Of a DNA stretch of 35,308 nucleotides, positions 14,810 through 21,649 are shown piece by piece (the first letter of the stretch is position 1; every line of letters begins with the position of its first letter). Under the pieces are notes generated by a model that saw only the letters and a list, made by a program, of their open reading frames with translations, was not told the DNA's origin and searched no databases. The translations under genes and the position numbers were made by a program. The stretch is taken from positions 1 through 35,308 of the forward strand of contig JAFSBG010000101.1 in NCBI GenBank assembly GCA_017441945.1, in the 5' to 3' direction. The stretch is from Clostridia bacterium. GTDB taxonomy: Bacteria > Bacillota > Clostridia > Oscillospirales > Butyricicoccaceae.

Positions 14810-15814
14810 TTATATCTCTCTTTTAATCTTCCCCTTAATCCACACCAGAGCAGGCATTATAACGCAGGGGAATATCAGGTAATACCGATAATTTTCCAGC
14901 CAGATAAATGCATCGGTCACACCGCCGAAAATCATCTGGGAAAGGGTGAACACGATGGCTGTCACTGCGCCGTAGCTTATTTCCCGCTTTGTGATTTCCG
15001 ACAGTGTGATTTTTACATATTCTTCCAGTAACGCTATCTTCATCAGCTTACAAAGGATAAACACTATTGAAATCAGAACTTCCATTCTCTGGAAAAAATC
15101 CCCGAGCCGCACAAGGCTTGCCACAGTATATGACGGAAAATACAGCGAGCCGACAAAGGGCCAGCCGAGCACCGCCAGATTTCTTATAAAAATCATGGCG
15201 ACAAACAGGGTCACGAATACTGTACCCCACAGGATACCCCTCTTTGCGTCCTTTTTTTCTGCCGACATTGCTATTGCAATTACCCCCGAAAAGCCTTCGG
15301 CAAAATAGAACATAAATGATGTGAAGCTGCCGTCAAGCAAGGGTTTTATGCCATTCTGAAGTAATGGCAGCAGGCTTTCAAAGTCCGATTGCTGTAAAGA
15401 TGCCAGCGAAGCTATCGTTATCAACAGGAAAACAATGGGAAAAATCACGCTCGCCAGCCGCCCCTGTGTCACGATTCCGCCGCGGCAGATTATATAAACT
15501 GTGGCGGCGATAAAGGCGGCAATTATGATATTGGGCGTTGCGATGAGTGTCATCTGGGAGATGAACATTGTGAAAAGGCTCATCGCTATGGCGGCAATAT
15601 AAACTGTGGCAAAAGTTGAAATTATTCTGAAAATCCGCCCGTTATTGCCGATTTTTATATATAAAATATTGAACAAAAACCCAACAGCACCGCCTGCAAG
15701 AAAGCTGAGATAATAGTCCCTGCCCGCTTCATTTGTGCCGCCTATCGTCGAGATACTGCCGAGGATAAAGAGGACATAAAGGCAGAAAGCCTGTCTTGCG
15801 GTCAGCTTTTTCAT
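14810..15814 (-). CDS. Spore germinant receptor B subunit (GerB family)
   Basis: A 334-residue polytopic protein of the endospore-germination permease family within the APC superfamily. GerB subunits bind germinants in the spore inner membrane together with GerA and GerC subunits. About ten hydrophobic segments are visible, starting with the typical KLTARQAFCLYVLFILGS and including the central FYFAEGFSGVIAIAMSAE region. ATG 15814 shares a base with the stop of the upstream 56-codon gene (TAATG) and has GGGGGAG in place, so it is the last gene of a tightly coupled gerA-gerC-small gene-gerB operon. Confidence 0.92.
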   Translation of the reverse strand: MKKLTARQAFCLYVLFILGSISTIGGTNEAGRDYYLSFLAGGAVGFLFNILYIKIGNNGRIFRIISTFATVYIAAIAMSLFTMFISQMTLIATPNIIIAAFIAATVYIICRGGIVTQGRLASVIFPIVFLLITIASLASLQQSDFESLLPLLQNGIKPLLDGSFTSFMFYFAEGFSGVIAIAMSAEKKDAKRGILWGTVFVTLFVAMIFIRNLAVLGWPFVGSLYFPSYTVASLVRLGDFFQRMEVLISIVFILCKLMKIALLEEYVKITLSEITKREISYGAVTAIVFTLSQMIFGGVTDAFIWLENYRYYLIFPCVIMPALVWIKGKIKREI

Positions 15815-15984
15815 TATGCTCCCCCTTTCAGCATTTCGGTCAGCTCGTTCATAGTGGGTACCTCAAGTCCCGTTGTCAATGCCAGCCCTAAAATCAACAG
15901 CGGTGCGAGTATCCACAGGTTTAACTTTCCTCTGTCACCTGTAAAAAACAGGGAATACAACAAAATTACTGCCAATGCTTTCAC
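15814..15984 (-). CDS. Small two-helix membrane protein in ger operon (GerD-like 'D subunit' candidate)
   Basis: A 56-residue reading frame between the gerC-like and gerB-like genes. It starts at GTG (15982-15984), which overlaps the gerC stop as GTGA; GGGG lies 6 bases upstream. It stops in TAATG, sharing one base with the gerB start. Residues 3-14 (ALAVILLYSLFF) and about 22-40 (NLWILAPLLILGLALTTGL) are hydrophobic and separated by a charged turn (GDRGK), followed by a short polar tail: a helical hairpin. In Bacillus, short two-helix 'D' proteins encoded with ger operons modulate receptor function; equivalence here is inferred from size, topology and position. Confidence 0.75.
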   Translation of the reverse strand: MKALAVILLYSLFFTGDRGKLNLWILAPLLILGLALTTGLEVPTMNELTEMLKGGA

Positions 15985-17081
15985 GATTTCCCCAGCTTTC
16001 TCAGCGTTCTGCCGCTGTCGATTATATCAAGGTCAAGGCTGATGTTGAAACGGGCTTCCTCATAAAGCTTCGGAAAGCTTTCCGCAAGAAAATCCTCAAG
16101 CTGAGGGTTATGCCTTATAAGCTGACGCTCGATGCCAAGCAGGTCTGTCTGCTTTAAATTATCCACAAACTGTCCCAGCTCATAACTTACATATTTTCCC
16201 AGTTCATTCTCCATTTCCTCAAGCTTGTGCCGCACGATCACAGAATCGTCCCCCGTCAGCTCAAGCACACCAAACTGGGCTTTTAAATCAATATCACACA
16301 GGATTTTCCCATTTTCCAGCCTCGGCTTTATATCGGCTTTTCGGCTTCGTATCTCAAAGGAAACAGGGCTTCCGCCCTCTCTTTCAAGGATAAAACCACC
16401 CCTTTCGCCGATATTTTCCAGAAGCATAAGATATTTTGTGTCGTCCTCATTGAGATTTCCCACAAGCTGCGCCTTTTTGAAAACGGCAAGGCTGCTCAGG
16501 TTTATATTTCCATTTTCTTCCATATTCACAATTGGCAGACAGCTATCCTTGCCCCGTTCAAAGCTGTCGGCAATAAAGCTGTAAAGCTCGATATTGGGCG
16601 TTATCGCCCTCTCCTCGTTGGCCTTGAGCATATCGGCAAGGACAAAGGAGCGGATGTCCCCCTCCTCGCTTTTGAAAAGCTCCTCACCGCTCATTCCCTC
16701 GGAAATAATCACATTCATTGTAAGCCGCATATCATTCTGCCGTGAAAAATAGTCTAAAATATCGCCAATTCCCTCTTTCGCCAGCTCGGAATCAATGGCA
16801 AGCACCTGGGCGTGACCGAAATAGAGCTTCTTGCCCGAAACGGCGGTGGCATTATCGATTGCCTGCGCCACCGTGTCACCCTCCATACCTGTGATCTTAG
16901 CCTTCATGCTCCTGTCGTCTGCCTTTGTGCCGACAATTTCAAAGGTCAGCTTATACCTCTGCTCAGTCCCCTTTGTCACATGAAGCCCCGAAACTATCGC
17001 CATGCTGTCGGTTTCGCGGTAGTCATAACAGCCGCTTAAAATAAGCAGAAACGGCAGTAAAAACAGTATTTTAATCCTCAT
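15981..17081 (-). CDS. Spore germinant receptor C subunit (Ger(x)C lipoprotein)
   Basis: A 366-residue lipoprotein of the Ger(x)C family, the peripheral subunit of a germinant receptor, anchored to the outer face of the spore inner membrane. The signal peptide ends in an LSGC lipobox followed by YDYRETDSMAIVSGLHV, a typical family start. Three-domain architecture is expected, and the hydrophilic body contains the usual YFSRQNDMR and GEELF segments. ATG 17081 overlaps the gerA stop by 11 bases, with GGGGGAG upstream. The C-terminus overlaps the start of the small gene. Confidence 0.93.
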   Translation of the reverse strand: MRIKILFLLPFLLILSGCYDYRETDSMAIVSGLHVTKGTEQRYKLTFEIVGTKADDRSMKAKITGMEGDTVAQAIDNATAVSGKKLYFGHAQVLAIDSELAKEGIGDILDYFSRQNDMRLTMNVIISEGMSGEELFKSEEGDIRSFVLADMLKANEERAITPNIELYSFIADSFERGKDSCLPIVNMEENGNINLSSLAVFKKAQLVGNLNEDDTKYLMLLENIGERGGFILEREGGSPVSFEIRSRKADIKPRLENGKILCDIDLKAQFGVLELTGDDSVIVRHKLEEMENELGKYVSYELGQFVDNLKQTDLLGIERQLIRHNPQLEDFLAESFPKLYEEARFNISLDLDIIDSGRTLRKLGKS

Positions 17082-18495
17082 TTTCTCCCCCTAAAAACCT
17101 GCCCGACCGCTTCATTCTGCTCCACGAAACGCGGATAAAGGAGTCCTCGCCCGATATTTTTCCAATAATAGGCACGCCGAAGGAATCGGTCGATGCAATA
17201 TAGGCAAACAGCCACAGCAGGCCAAAAATATAGCCGTAAAGCCCCATAAAGCTGGCGAGAATCATAAGAGTCAGCCGTGTGAAGGTTATCAGCGCCCGCA
17301 TATTGGGCAGCATCAGCCCTGTGATGCCCGAAACCGCCACCACGATTATCATAGGAGCAGAAACAAATCGGGCTTCGACAGCCGCCTGCCCCAATATCAA
17401 TGCGCCCACAATGCTCATCGTCTGCCCTATCACATCAGGGGTGCGTTTGCCTGCTTCGCGGAGTATATCGAAGCTTATGAGCAAGGCAAAGGCTTCAAGC
17501 ACAGTCGGCAACGGCACATTGTCCCGCGCCGCCGAAATCGAAAATAGCAATGGGCTTGGCAGCATTTCGGGGTGGTATGTTATCAGCGACATATAGACCG
17601 GCAGGGCGGATATCGCCACGAAAAACCCCATTATCCGTATCAGCCGTGAGAATGACGAGAAAAACGGGTTGGCATAGTAGTCTTCGGGCGATTGGAATTG
17701 TTCCATAAATATATACGGCATTGTCAGCACAACGGGAGTGCCGTCGACGATGAGAGCTACTCTGCCTTCGAGCAGGCGGGCGACGACTACATCAGGGCGC
17801 TCGGTTTTGCCCACAAGGTCCATAGGCGCGCCCTTTCGGTCGGTTATCATTTCTTCAATGTAATTTGAGTTTAAAATGCCGTCGATATCCACTTTTTTCA
17901 GCCGTTTTTTCAGCTCATTCACCACATTTTCATCGGCAATTCCGTCGATATAGCATACACAGCAGGTGGTTTTGCTGACTGTGCCAAGGGGCATAAAGGT
18001 GAACTTGAGCTTTTCGGTCCTTAGCCTGCGGCGAATGAGGGTGGTGCATTGCATAATGCCTTCTGTGAAGCCTTCTTTTGGACCTGTGACGATTTTTTCG
18101 CTTCCCGGCTCGGAAATTGAGCGGATGGTAAAGCCTTTTGTGTTGATGACGAGCGCCATATCCGTCCCTTCTGTCAGCACAACGGTGTCTCCGTAAAGGA
18201 CACCGCCAAAGATGTCCTCCATGGTTTTGCCGATTTTTATGTCGTTTGCGTGGAGGATTTTAGTTTTAAGGTCGGCAAGCTCGCTGCCGATTTCGATTTT
18301 TTCGTCCCACAGCGTAATCGGTTTGATTACCGAATCGTTGACGACAGGTGTTGACACCATGCCATCGCAGAAAAAGGCACAGCACCGCTGTCCCCGCTTT
18401 GTTTCAAGGGGACGGACGATGAATGTGCTGTCATTTTTGAAGATATCCTTGAGATATTTTATGTTTTCGTCGAGATTTTTCGATATTTTTTCCAT
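17071..18495 (-). CDS. Spore germinant receptor A subunit (GerA family)
   Basis: A 474-residue GerA-family subunit. A hydrophilic N-terminal domain (about 1-250) is followed by membrane helices in the C-terminal part. Family hallmarks are EERMITDRKGAPMD-like LVGKTERPDVVVARLLEGR, the PVYMSLITYHPEMLPSPLL motif and DNVPLPTVLEA. The frame also reads from GTG 18504, but ATG 18495 is preferred because GAGGTGG lies 5-6 bases upstream. It is the first gene of the ger operon and divergent from the MerR/TipA gene. Such operons are usually read by the forespore factor sigma-G; I see no convincing sigma-G promoter. Confidence 0.93.
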   Translation of the reverse strand: MEKISKNLDENIKYLKDIFKNDSTFIVRPLETKRGQRCCAFFCDGMVSTPVVNDSVIKPITLWDEKIEIGSELADLKTKILHANDIKIGKTMEDIFGGVLYGDTVVLTEGTDMALVINTKGFTIRSISEPGSEKIVTGPKEGFTEGIMQCTTLIRRRLRTEKLKFTFMPLGTVSKTTCCVCYIDGIADENVVNELKKRLKKVDIDGILNSNYIEEMITDRKGAPMDLVGKTERPDVVVARLLEGRVALIVDGTPVVLTMPYIFMEQFQSPEDYYANPFFSSFSRLIRIMGFFVAISALPVYMSLITYHPEMLPSPLLFSISAARDNVPLPTVLEAFALLISFDILREAGKRTPDVIGQTMSIVGALILGQAAVEARFVSAPMIIVVAVSGITGLMLPNMRALITFTRLTLMILASFMGLYGYIFGLLWLFAYIASTDSFGVPIIGKISGEDSFIRVSWSRMKRSGRFLGGENED

Positions 18496-18550
18496 TTTTG
18501 CCACCTCGGAAATATTTTTTCACAATTTGCAAAAATTATTCCAAAAACTA

Positions 18551-18581
18551 TTGACATTGACGCTACGTCATGGTTTATGAT
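18551..18581 (+). promoter_or_regulatory. MerR-type promoter with 19-bp spacer and central dyad
   Basis: -35 TTGACA (18551-18556) and -10 TATGAT (18576-18581) are 19 bp apart, longer than normal and characteristic of promoters activated by MerR-family proteins. The spacer holds the palindrome TGACG-CTA-CGTCA (18558-18570). It drives the MerR/TipA gene, suggesting autoactivation. Confidence 0.8.
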
Positions 18582-18655
18582 ATAGGTGTCGACAGGAAAA
18601 TACAGAGCCAAGGAACTGGATTTTTCATATCACTGTCACCCATGGGAGAAATATT

Positions 18656-19414
18656 ATGGAATACACTATCAAAGACATCTGCCGGATTTCGGGTCAGTCG
18701 GCGCGCACTATCCGTTATTACGACAAAATCGGTCTGCTGACGCCTGAGAAAATCCGCTCCAACGGCTACCGCATTTACACAGAGCGTCAGCTCGATATTT
18801 TGCAGCAGATTTTATTTTATCGTGAGCTGGATATGGAGCTTGAGCAGATAAAAAGCATAATTTACGATGAAAATTTCGATGCAAAGTCGGCTATTGAGGG
18901 GCATATTGCCGCTCTGAATGAGAAAAAGGCACGAATCGAGGGCATAATTGCCTCTGCCGAAAAGACTTTGCTCAGTATGAAAGGAGAATATAATATGTCA
19001 CAGAAGGAAAAATTTGAGGCCTTCAAGCGCGGTATTGTTGAAGAAAATAAGAAGAAATATGGAAAAGAAATAATTGAAAAATACGGTCAGGAGGCTGTGG
19101 ATAAATCCCACGAAATCATCCTTAACATGACTGAAAAGGAATATAAGGATGTGGAGGAGCTGACAAAGGACCTTAATTCGGCTCTGAAAATCGCCTTTGA
19201 AAAGGGCGACCCTGCATCAAGAGAAGCTCAGGCTGTCTGCCAGCTTCATAAGAAATGGCTGACATTTTACTGGGGCAAGTACACTCCTGAGATGCACGCA
19301 GGTGTGGCTGAAATGTATGTGCAGGACGAGAGATTTACCGCATATTATGATAAAATTGCCCCCGGCTGCGCGGTATTTTTAAGAGATGCTGTGAGGGTGT
19401 TTGTAGGGAAGTAA
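18656..19414 (+). CDS. TipA-like MerR-family multidrug-responsive activator
   Basis: A 252-residue regulator. Residues 1-70 are a MerR winged-helix DNA-binding domain (RTIRYYDKIGLLTP, GYRIYTERQLDILQQI), 75-110 a dimerisation coiled coil, and 115-252 a TipAS-type antibiotic-recognition domain (KKWLTFYWGKYTPEMHAGVAEMYVQDERF). TipA proteins bind peptide antibiotics and activate their own promoter. GGGAGA precedes ATG 18656. A second strong site (AAAGGAG, 18980-18986) precedes in-frame ATG 18995, codon 114, which would yield a free 139-residue ligand-binding domain, as known for Streptomyces TipAS. No efflux gene is adjacent, so it may regulate only itself or distant genes. Confidence 0.92.
   Translation: MEYTIKDICRISGQSARTIRYYDKIGLLTPEKIRSNGYRIYTERQLDILQQILFYRELDMELEQIKSIIYDENFDAKSAIEGHIAALNEKKARIEGIIASAEKTLLSMKGEYNMSQKEKFEAFKRGIVEENKKKYGKEIIEKYGQEAVDKSHEIILNMTEKEYKDVEELTKDLNSALKIAFEKGDPASREAQAVCQLHKKWLTFYWGKYTPEMHAGVAEMYVQDERFTAYYDKIAPGCAVFLRDAVRVFVGK
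18980..18997 (+). promoter_or_regulatory. Internal ribosome binding site and ATG for a TipAS-like short form
   Basis: AAAGGAG at 18980-18986, 8-nt spacer, ATG at 18995-18997, in frame with the MerR/TipA gene and exactly at the start of the ligand-binding domain. It is stronger than the site of the full-length start. Confidence 0.7.
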
Positions 19415-19436
19415 ACAATATATGTATCATATTCCG

Positions 19437-19513
19437 GCGGGAGGGCACAGAGACCCTCCCCTACAGTATGTGTTATAAATCAATCGTAGAGGCGGGTTTC
19501 CAAGCCCGCCCGT
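19437..19513. repeat. GC-rich double-hairpin interspersed repeat
   Basis: GGGAGGG/CCCTCCC hairpin, an AT-rich spacer, then GGCGGG/CCCGCC. This is the same design and near-identical wording as 65-145 and 21377-21455. Confidence 0.8.
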
Positions 19514-19525
19514 ATTATATCATGC

Positions 19526-19554
19526 AAAAAAGAGCAGATTTCTCTGCTCTTTTT
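19526..19554. terminator. Bidirectional intrinsic terminator
   Basis: A 12-bp stem AAAAAGAGCAGA / TCTGCTCTTTTT with a 4-nt loop. It lies 2 bases past the stop of the minus-strand fragment gene and also faces the plus-strand MerR gene. Confidence 0.88.
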
Positions 19555-19555
19555 G

Positions 19556-19882
19556 TTATTTTATGGAGTTTTTCAGGGTTTCGATGGAGTTTTTATCCAC
19601 AACGCCCTTGTTATGGCTGACATTCACCAATGAAAGCGCCGCTGTGTTTGCGCAGGCAGTATTTCCGGTTTTATCCATAATCACCACAGGGACGGAATCG
19701 GAAATCTCGTTGAGCACATAAGCCTCAGGGCTTGTCTTTTCGGCGAGAGTGCATTCGTCAAAGCCCTTGCCGACGAGCCAGTGGTCCTTGCCGTAATTGC
19801 CCTTTTTCAGCTCACCCTGCATACGGCTGATGATGTCATAGTGGGATGCCGCGCCTTCGAGTGAAACATAATTCTTGTTCAT
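19556..19882 (-). pseudogene. Stand-alone fragment of a YtcJ-type amidohydrolase
   Basis: Encodes 108 residues resembling an inner segment of the YtcJ/amidohydrolase-3 family: an ISRMQGELKK helix, WLVGKGFDE (like family WI.G.GWD), then SDSVPVVIMDKTGNTACANTAAL (like PV.l....GH...NS.AL). Family members are about 500 residues. The N-terminal beta-sandwich, the HxH metal motif and all later ligands are absent, so it cannot be a working amidohydrolase. Yet it has a good start (ATG 19882 with AAAAGGAG), an intact frame and its own terminator. It may be a decayed remnant or a domesticated small protein. Frame extension upstream to 19954 shows no homology. Confidence 0.6.
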
Positions 19883-19957
19883 AATTTTCTCCTTTTCGGT
19901 TTTGTGGATAGTTTGCCCCGAATGTGAAAAATTATGCAGAGAATTTTCATTCACCTA

Positions 19958-19987
19958 TTGACAAAATAATATTATATGGCGTATAAT
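19958..19987 (+). promoter_or_regulatory. Promoter of the padR operon
   Basis: -35 TTGACA (19958-19963), 18-bp spacer, consensus -10 TATAAT (19982-19987), 27 bases before the PadR start codon. Confidence 0.85.
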
Positions 19988-19992
19988 ATTAT
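19966..19992. promoter_or_regulatory. Candidate PadR operator, 11-bp perfect inverted repeat
   Basis: ATAATATTATA (19966-19976), 5-nt spacer TGGCG, TATAATATTAT (19982-19992). It covers the spacer and the -10 box, so a bound dimer would block transcription. PadR self-binding is inferred from position. Confidence 0.7.
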
Positions 19993-20013
19993 CAAAAATA
20001 AAGGAGGTGCAAA

Positions 20014-20334
20014 ATGTCATTTGGATTGACCAGTCAGATGCTTGATGCCTGTGTGCTGGCTGTGGTTGCCCGCGAAGATGTTTACGGATATGTGCTGACA
20101 CAGAATATCCGCGCTATCGTCGATATTTCCGAAAGTACACTTTACCCTGTTTTGCGCAGACTCCAGAAAGACGGTCTGCTCGAAACTTACGACCAGCCAT
20201 TTAACGGCAGAAACCGCAGATTTTATTCAATAACTGAAAGCGGAAGAAACAAACTTGCAGAATATCTTGACGAATGGAAAATGTATAAGACAAATCTTGA
20301 CACTATTCTTACAGGAGGTAGCACTCATGAATAA
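20014..20334 (+). CDS. PadR-family transcriptional regulator
   Basis: A 106-residue PadR repressor: winged helix-turn-helix (about residues 8-80) with the typical LAVVAREDVYGYVLTQNI, ESTLYPVLRRLQKDGLLE and NRRFYSITESGRNKL motifs, and a short C-terminal dimerisation helix. AAAGGAGG precedes ATG 20014. Its last 8 bases overlap the next gene, so the two form a coupled operon. PadR next to a HAAS/DUF1700-DUF4097 protein is a common Firmicute pairing, usually linked to envelope stress. Autoregulation is suggested by the palindrome at 19966-19992. Confidence 0.93.
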   Translation: MSFGLTSQMLDACVLAVVAREDVYGYVLTQNIRAIVDISESTLYPVLRRLQKDGLLETYDQPFNGRNRRFYSITESGRNKLAEYLDEWKMYKTNLDTILTGGSTHE

Positions 20335-21277
20335 AGAAATATTTATCAGACGGCTTAGAGACGCCCTTTCTCCCCTTTCCGATGAAGAAATTGAAAACGC
20401 TGTCCAATATTATGAGGAATATTTCGCCGATGCCGGCGAGGAAAACGAAGCTGATGTAATAAGCGCTCTCGGCTCGCCTGAGGCTCTTGCTGAAAATATA
20501 ATCCGTGAAGCAGGTCAGCCTGTGCCTGTGGATACAAGTACCGAAAAGGGCGATTTCAACGCTGTCAATATCAAAACCATTGCAGCTCGCATTGAGTTCA
20601 TTCCTTCTGACCATTATGGCTATGAGTTTGAAGAATCGACCAATTGCACTATTGAGCACGGCATTGCTAATGGAGTTCTGACTGTAAGAGAGCGCAAGTC
20701 TGGAGGGCTGCTGTCGCTTTTCGGCATCACATCTCGCGGCTTTGTAAAGGTGTATTTCAAGGCAGGCACGCTGTTTGACTTTATCAATCTTTCTGCCGTA
20801 GCCGGCAGTTTAACTCTTGAAAACATCAAGGCTCTCACCTCTGATATATCGCTTACTTCGGGTGGACTTAAAACCGAAAGCTGTGATCTGGGCGCATGTA
20901 CGATAACGCAAGTCAGCGGCAGTATGCGAAGTGAAAATTGCCGCTTTGCCGGGTTGAATATCCACAGTGTTTCGGGCAGCACACACATAGAAAATGCTGT
21001 TATGGGCAATATTGTGATGAAAAACACCAGCGGAAGCATTAAAATCAGCGGTAACGCCGACGGAGATATCGAGATAAGGTCGGTTTCCGGCAGTATCAAG
21101 CTGATGCTTGAGGGCAAGGCTGATGATTACAGAAAGTCATTCAAGATGACTTCCGGCTCCTGTCATATCGGCGGTATGAAGATAAAAGGCGGTTACACCG
21201 AGCTTTCCGACAGGGAATTTCTCCACACCATGACTCTCAGCACAGTCAGCGGCAGTATTAAAATTGATTTCAGATAA
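20327..21277 (+). CDS. HAAS (DUF1700) plus DUF4097 protein
   Basis: A 316-residue protein. Residues 1-65 form the HAAS/DUF1700 helical domain (IFIRRLRDALSPLSDEEIENAVQYYEEYF, ALGSPEALAENII), which usually interacts with PadR-like partners. After a short linker, residues about 80-316 form a DUF4097 repeat domain, a beta-solenoid with recurring 'VSGSI/TSGSIKI' turns. Most such proteins have membrane helices between the domains; none is visible here, so it may be cytoplasmic. ATG 20327 is preceded by AGGAGG and overlaps the PadR stop by 8 bases; the longer frame start at 20255 lies inside padR and is rejected. Confidence 0.85.
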   Translation: MNKEIFIRRLRDALSPLSDEEIENAVQYYEEYFADAGEENEADVISALGSPEALAENIIREAGQPVPVDTSTEKGDFNAVNIKTIAARIEFIPSDHYGYEFEESTNCTIEHGIANGVLTVRERKSGGLLSLFGITSRGFVKVYFKAGTLFDFINLSAVAGSLTLENIKALTSDISLTSGGLKTESCDLGACTITQVSGSMRSENCRFAGLNIHSVSGSTHIENAVMGNIVMKNTSGSIKISGNADGDIEIRSVSGSIKLMLEGKADDYRKSFKMTSGSCHIGGMKIKGGYTELSDREFLHTMTLSTVSGSIKIDFR

Positions 21278-21281
21278 AAGA

Positions 21282-21314
21282 AAAAGCACTCTGTTCAGGA
21301 GTGCTTTTATTTTT
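21282..21314 (+). terminator. Intrinsic terminator of the padR operon
   Basis: A 10-bp perfect stem AAAAGCACTC (21282-21291) / GAGTGCTTTT (21299-21308), followed by a T-rich tail. Confidence 0.9.
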
Positions 21315-21376
21315 CATAAACAATCCCTCCGTCTTCCTTTGTTTTTTACTTTTCACTATTTACTTATAACTTTTTC

Positions 21377-21482
21377 TGCGGGAGGGCGCAGAGACCCTCC
21401 CCTACACGGGTTGTTTTAAGGCTTGTTTGTAGGGGCGGGTTTCCATGCCCGCCCGCGGTGCGTCGGGGACGCCGCACCCTAC
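21377..21482. repeat. GC-rich double-hairpin repeat plus GTCGGGGACGCC module
   Basis: GGGAGGG/CCCTCCC and GGGCGGG/CCCGCCC hairpins as at 65-145, followed directly by a GGTGCGTCGGGGACGCCGCACC palindromic module and CCTACA. Together with 21512-21619 it fills the 370-base gap between the padR operon and gpsA; no gene is seen there. Confidence 0.78.
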
Positions 21483-21511
21483 ACAGATTGTGCGTTTGCG
21501 GGACGTTGTTG

Positions 21512-21560
21512 AATCCCTCCACCATTCTCCGAATGGTCCCCCTCCCTTTAGGCAAGGGAG
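21512..21560. repeat. CCTCC/GGAGG palindromic repeat
   Basis: An ACCATTC/GAATGGT hairpin between CCCTCC segments, then CCCTCCCTTT...AAGGGAGG. Same family as 985-1035 and 4231-4352. Confidence 0.7.
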
Positions 21561-21591
21561 GCAACCGTACCCTACGGATTGTTTGGACACT

Positions 21592-21619
21592 AAAAAGCCT
21601 CCCCTTGCACAGGGGAGGC
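21592..21619 (-). terminator. Repeat-derived terminator of gpsA
   Basis: Read on the minus strand, GCCTCCCC (from 21619) pairs with GGGGAGGC and is followed by TTTTT. The hairpin belongs to the CCTCC repeat family but sits 30 bases after the gpsA stop and has all features of an intrinsic terminator. Confidence 0.7.
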
Positions 21620-21649
21620 GTGAGAGACTCGAGAGCCTTTGATTTAAAA

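Noticed and set aside
20255-20326. Longer N-terminus for the HAAS-DUF4097 protein
   Set aside because: This stretch lies inside padR in another frame; the ribosome site and homology support the start at 20327.
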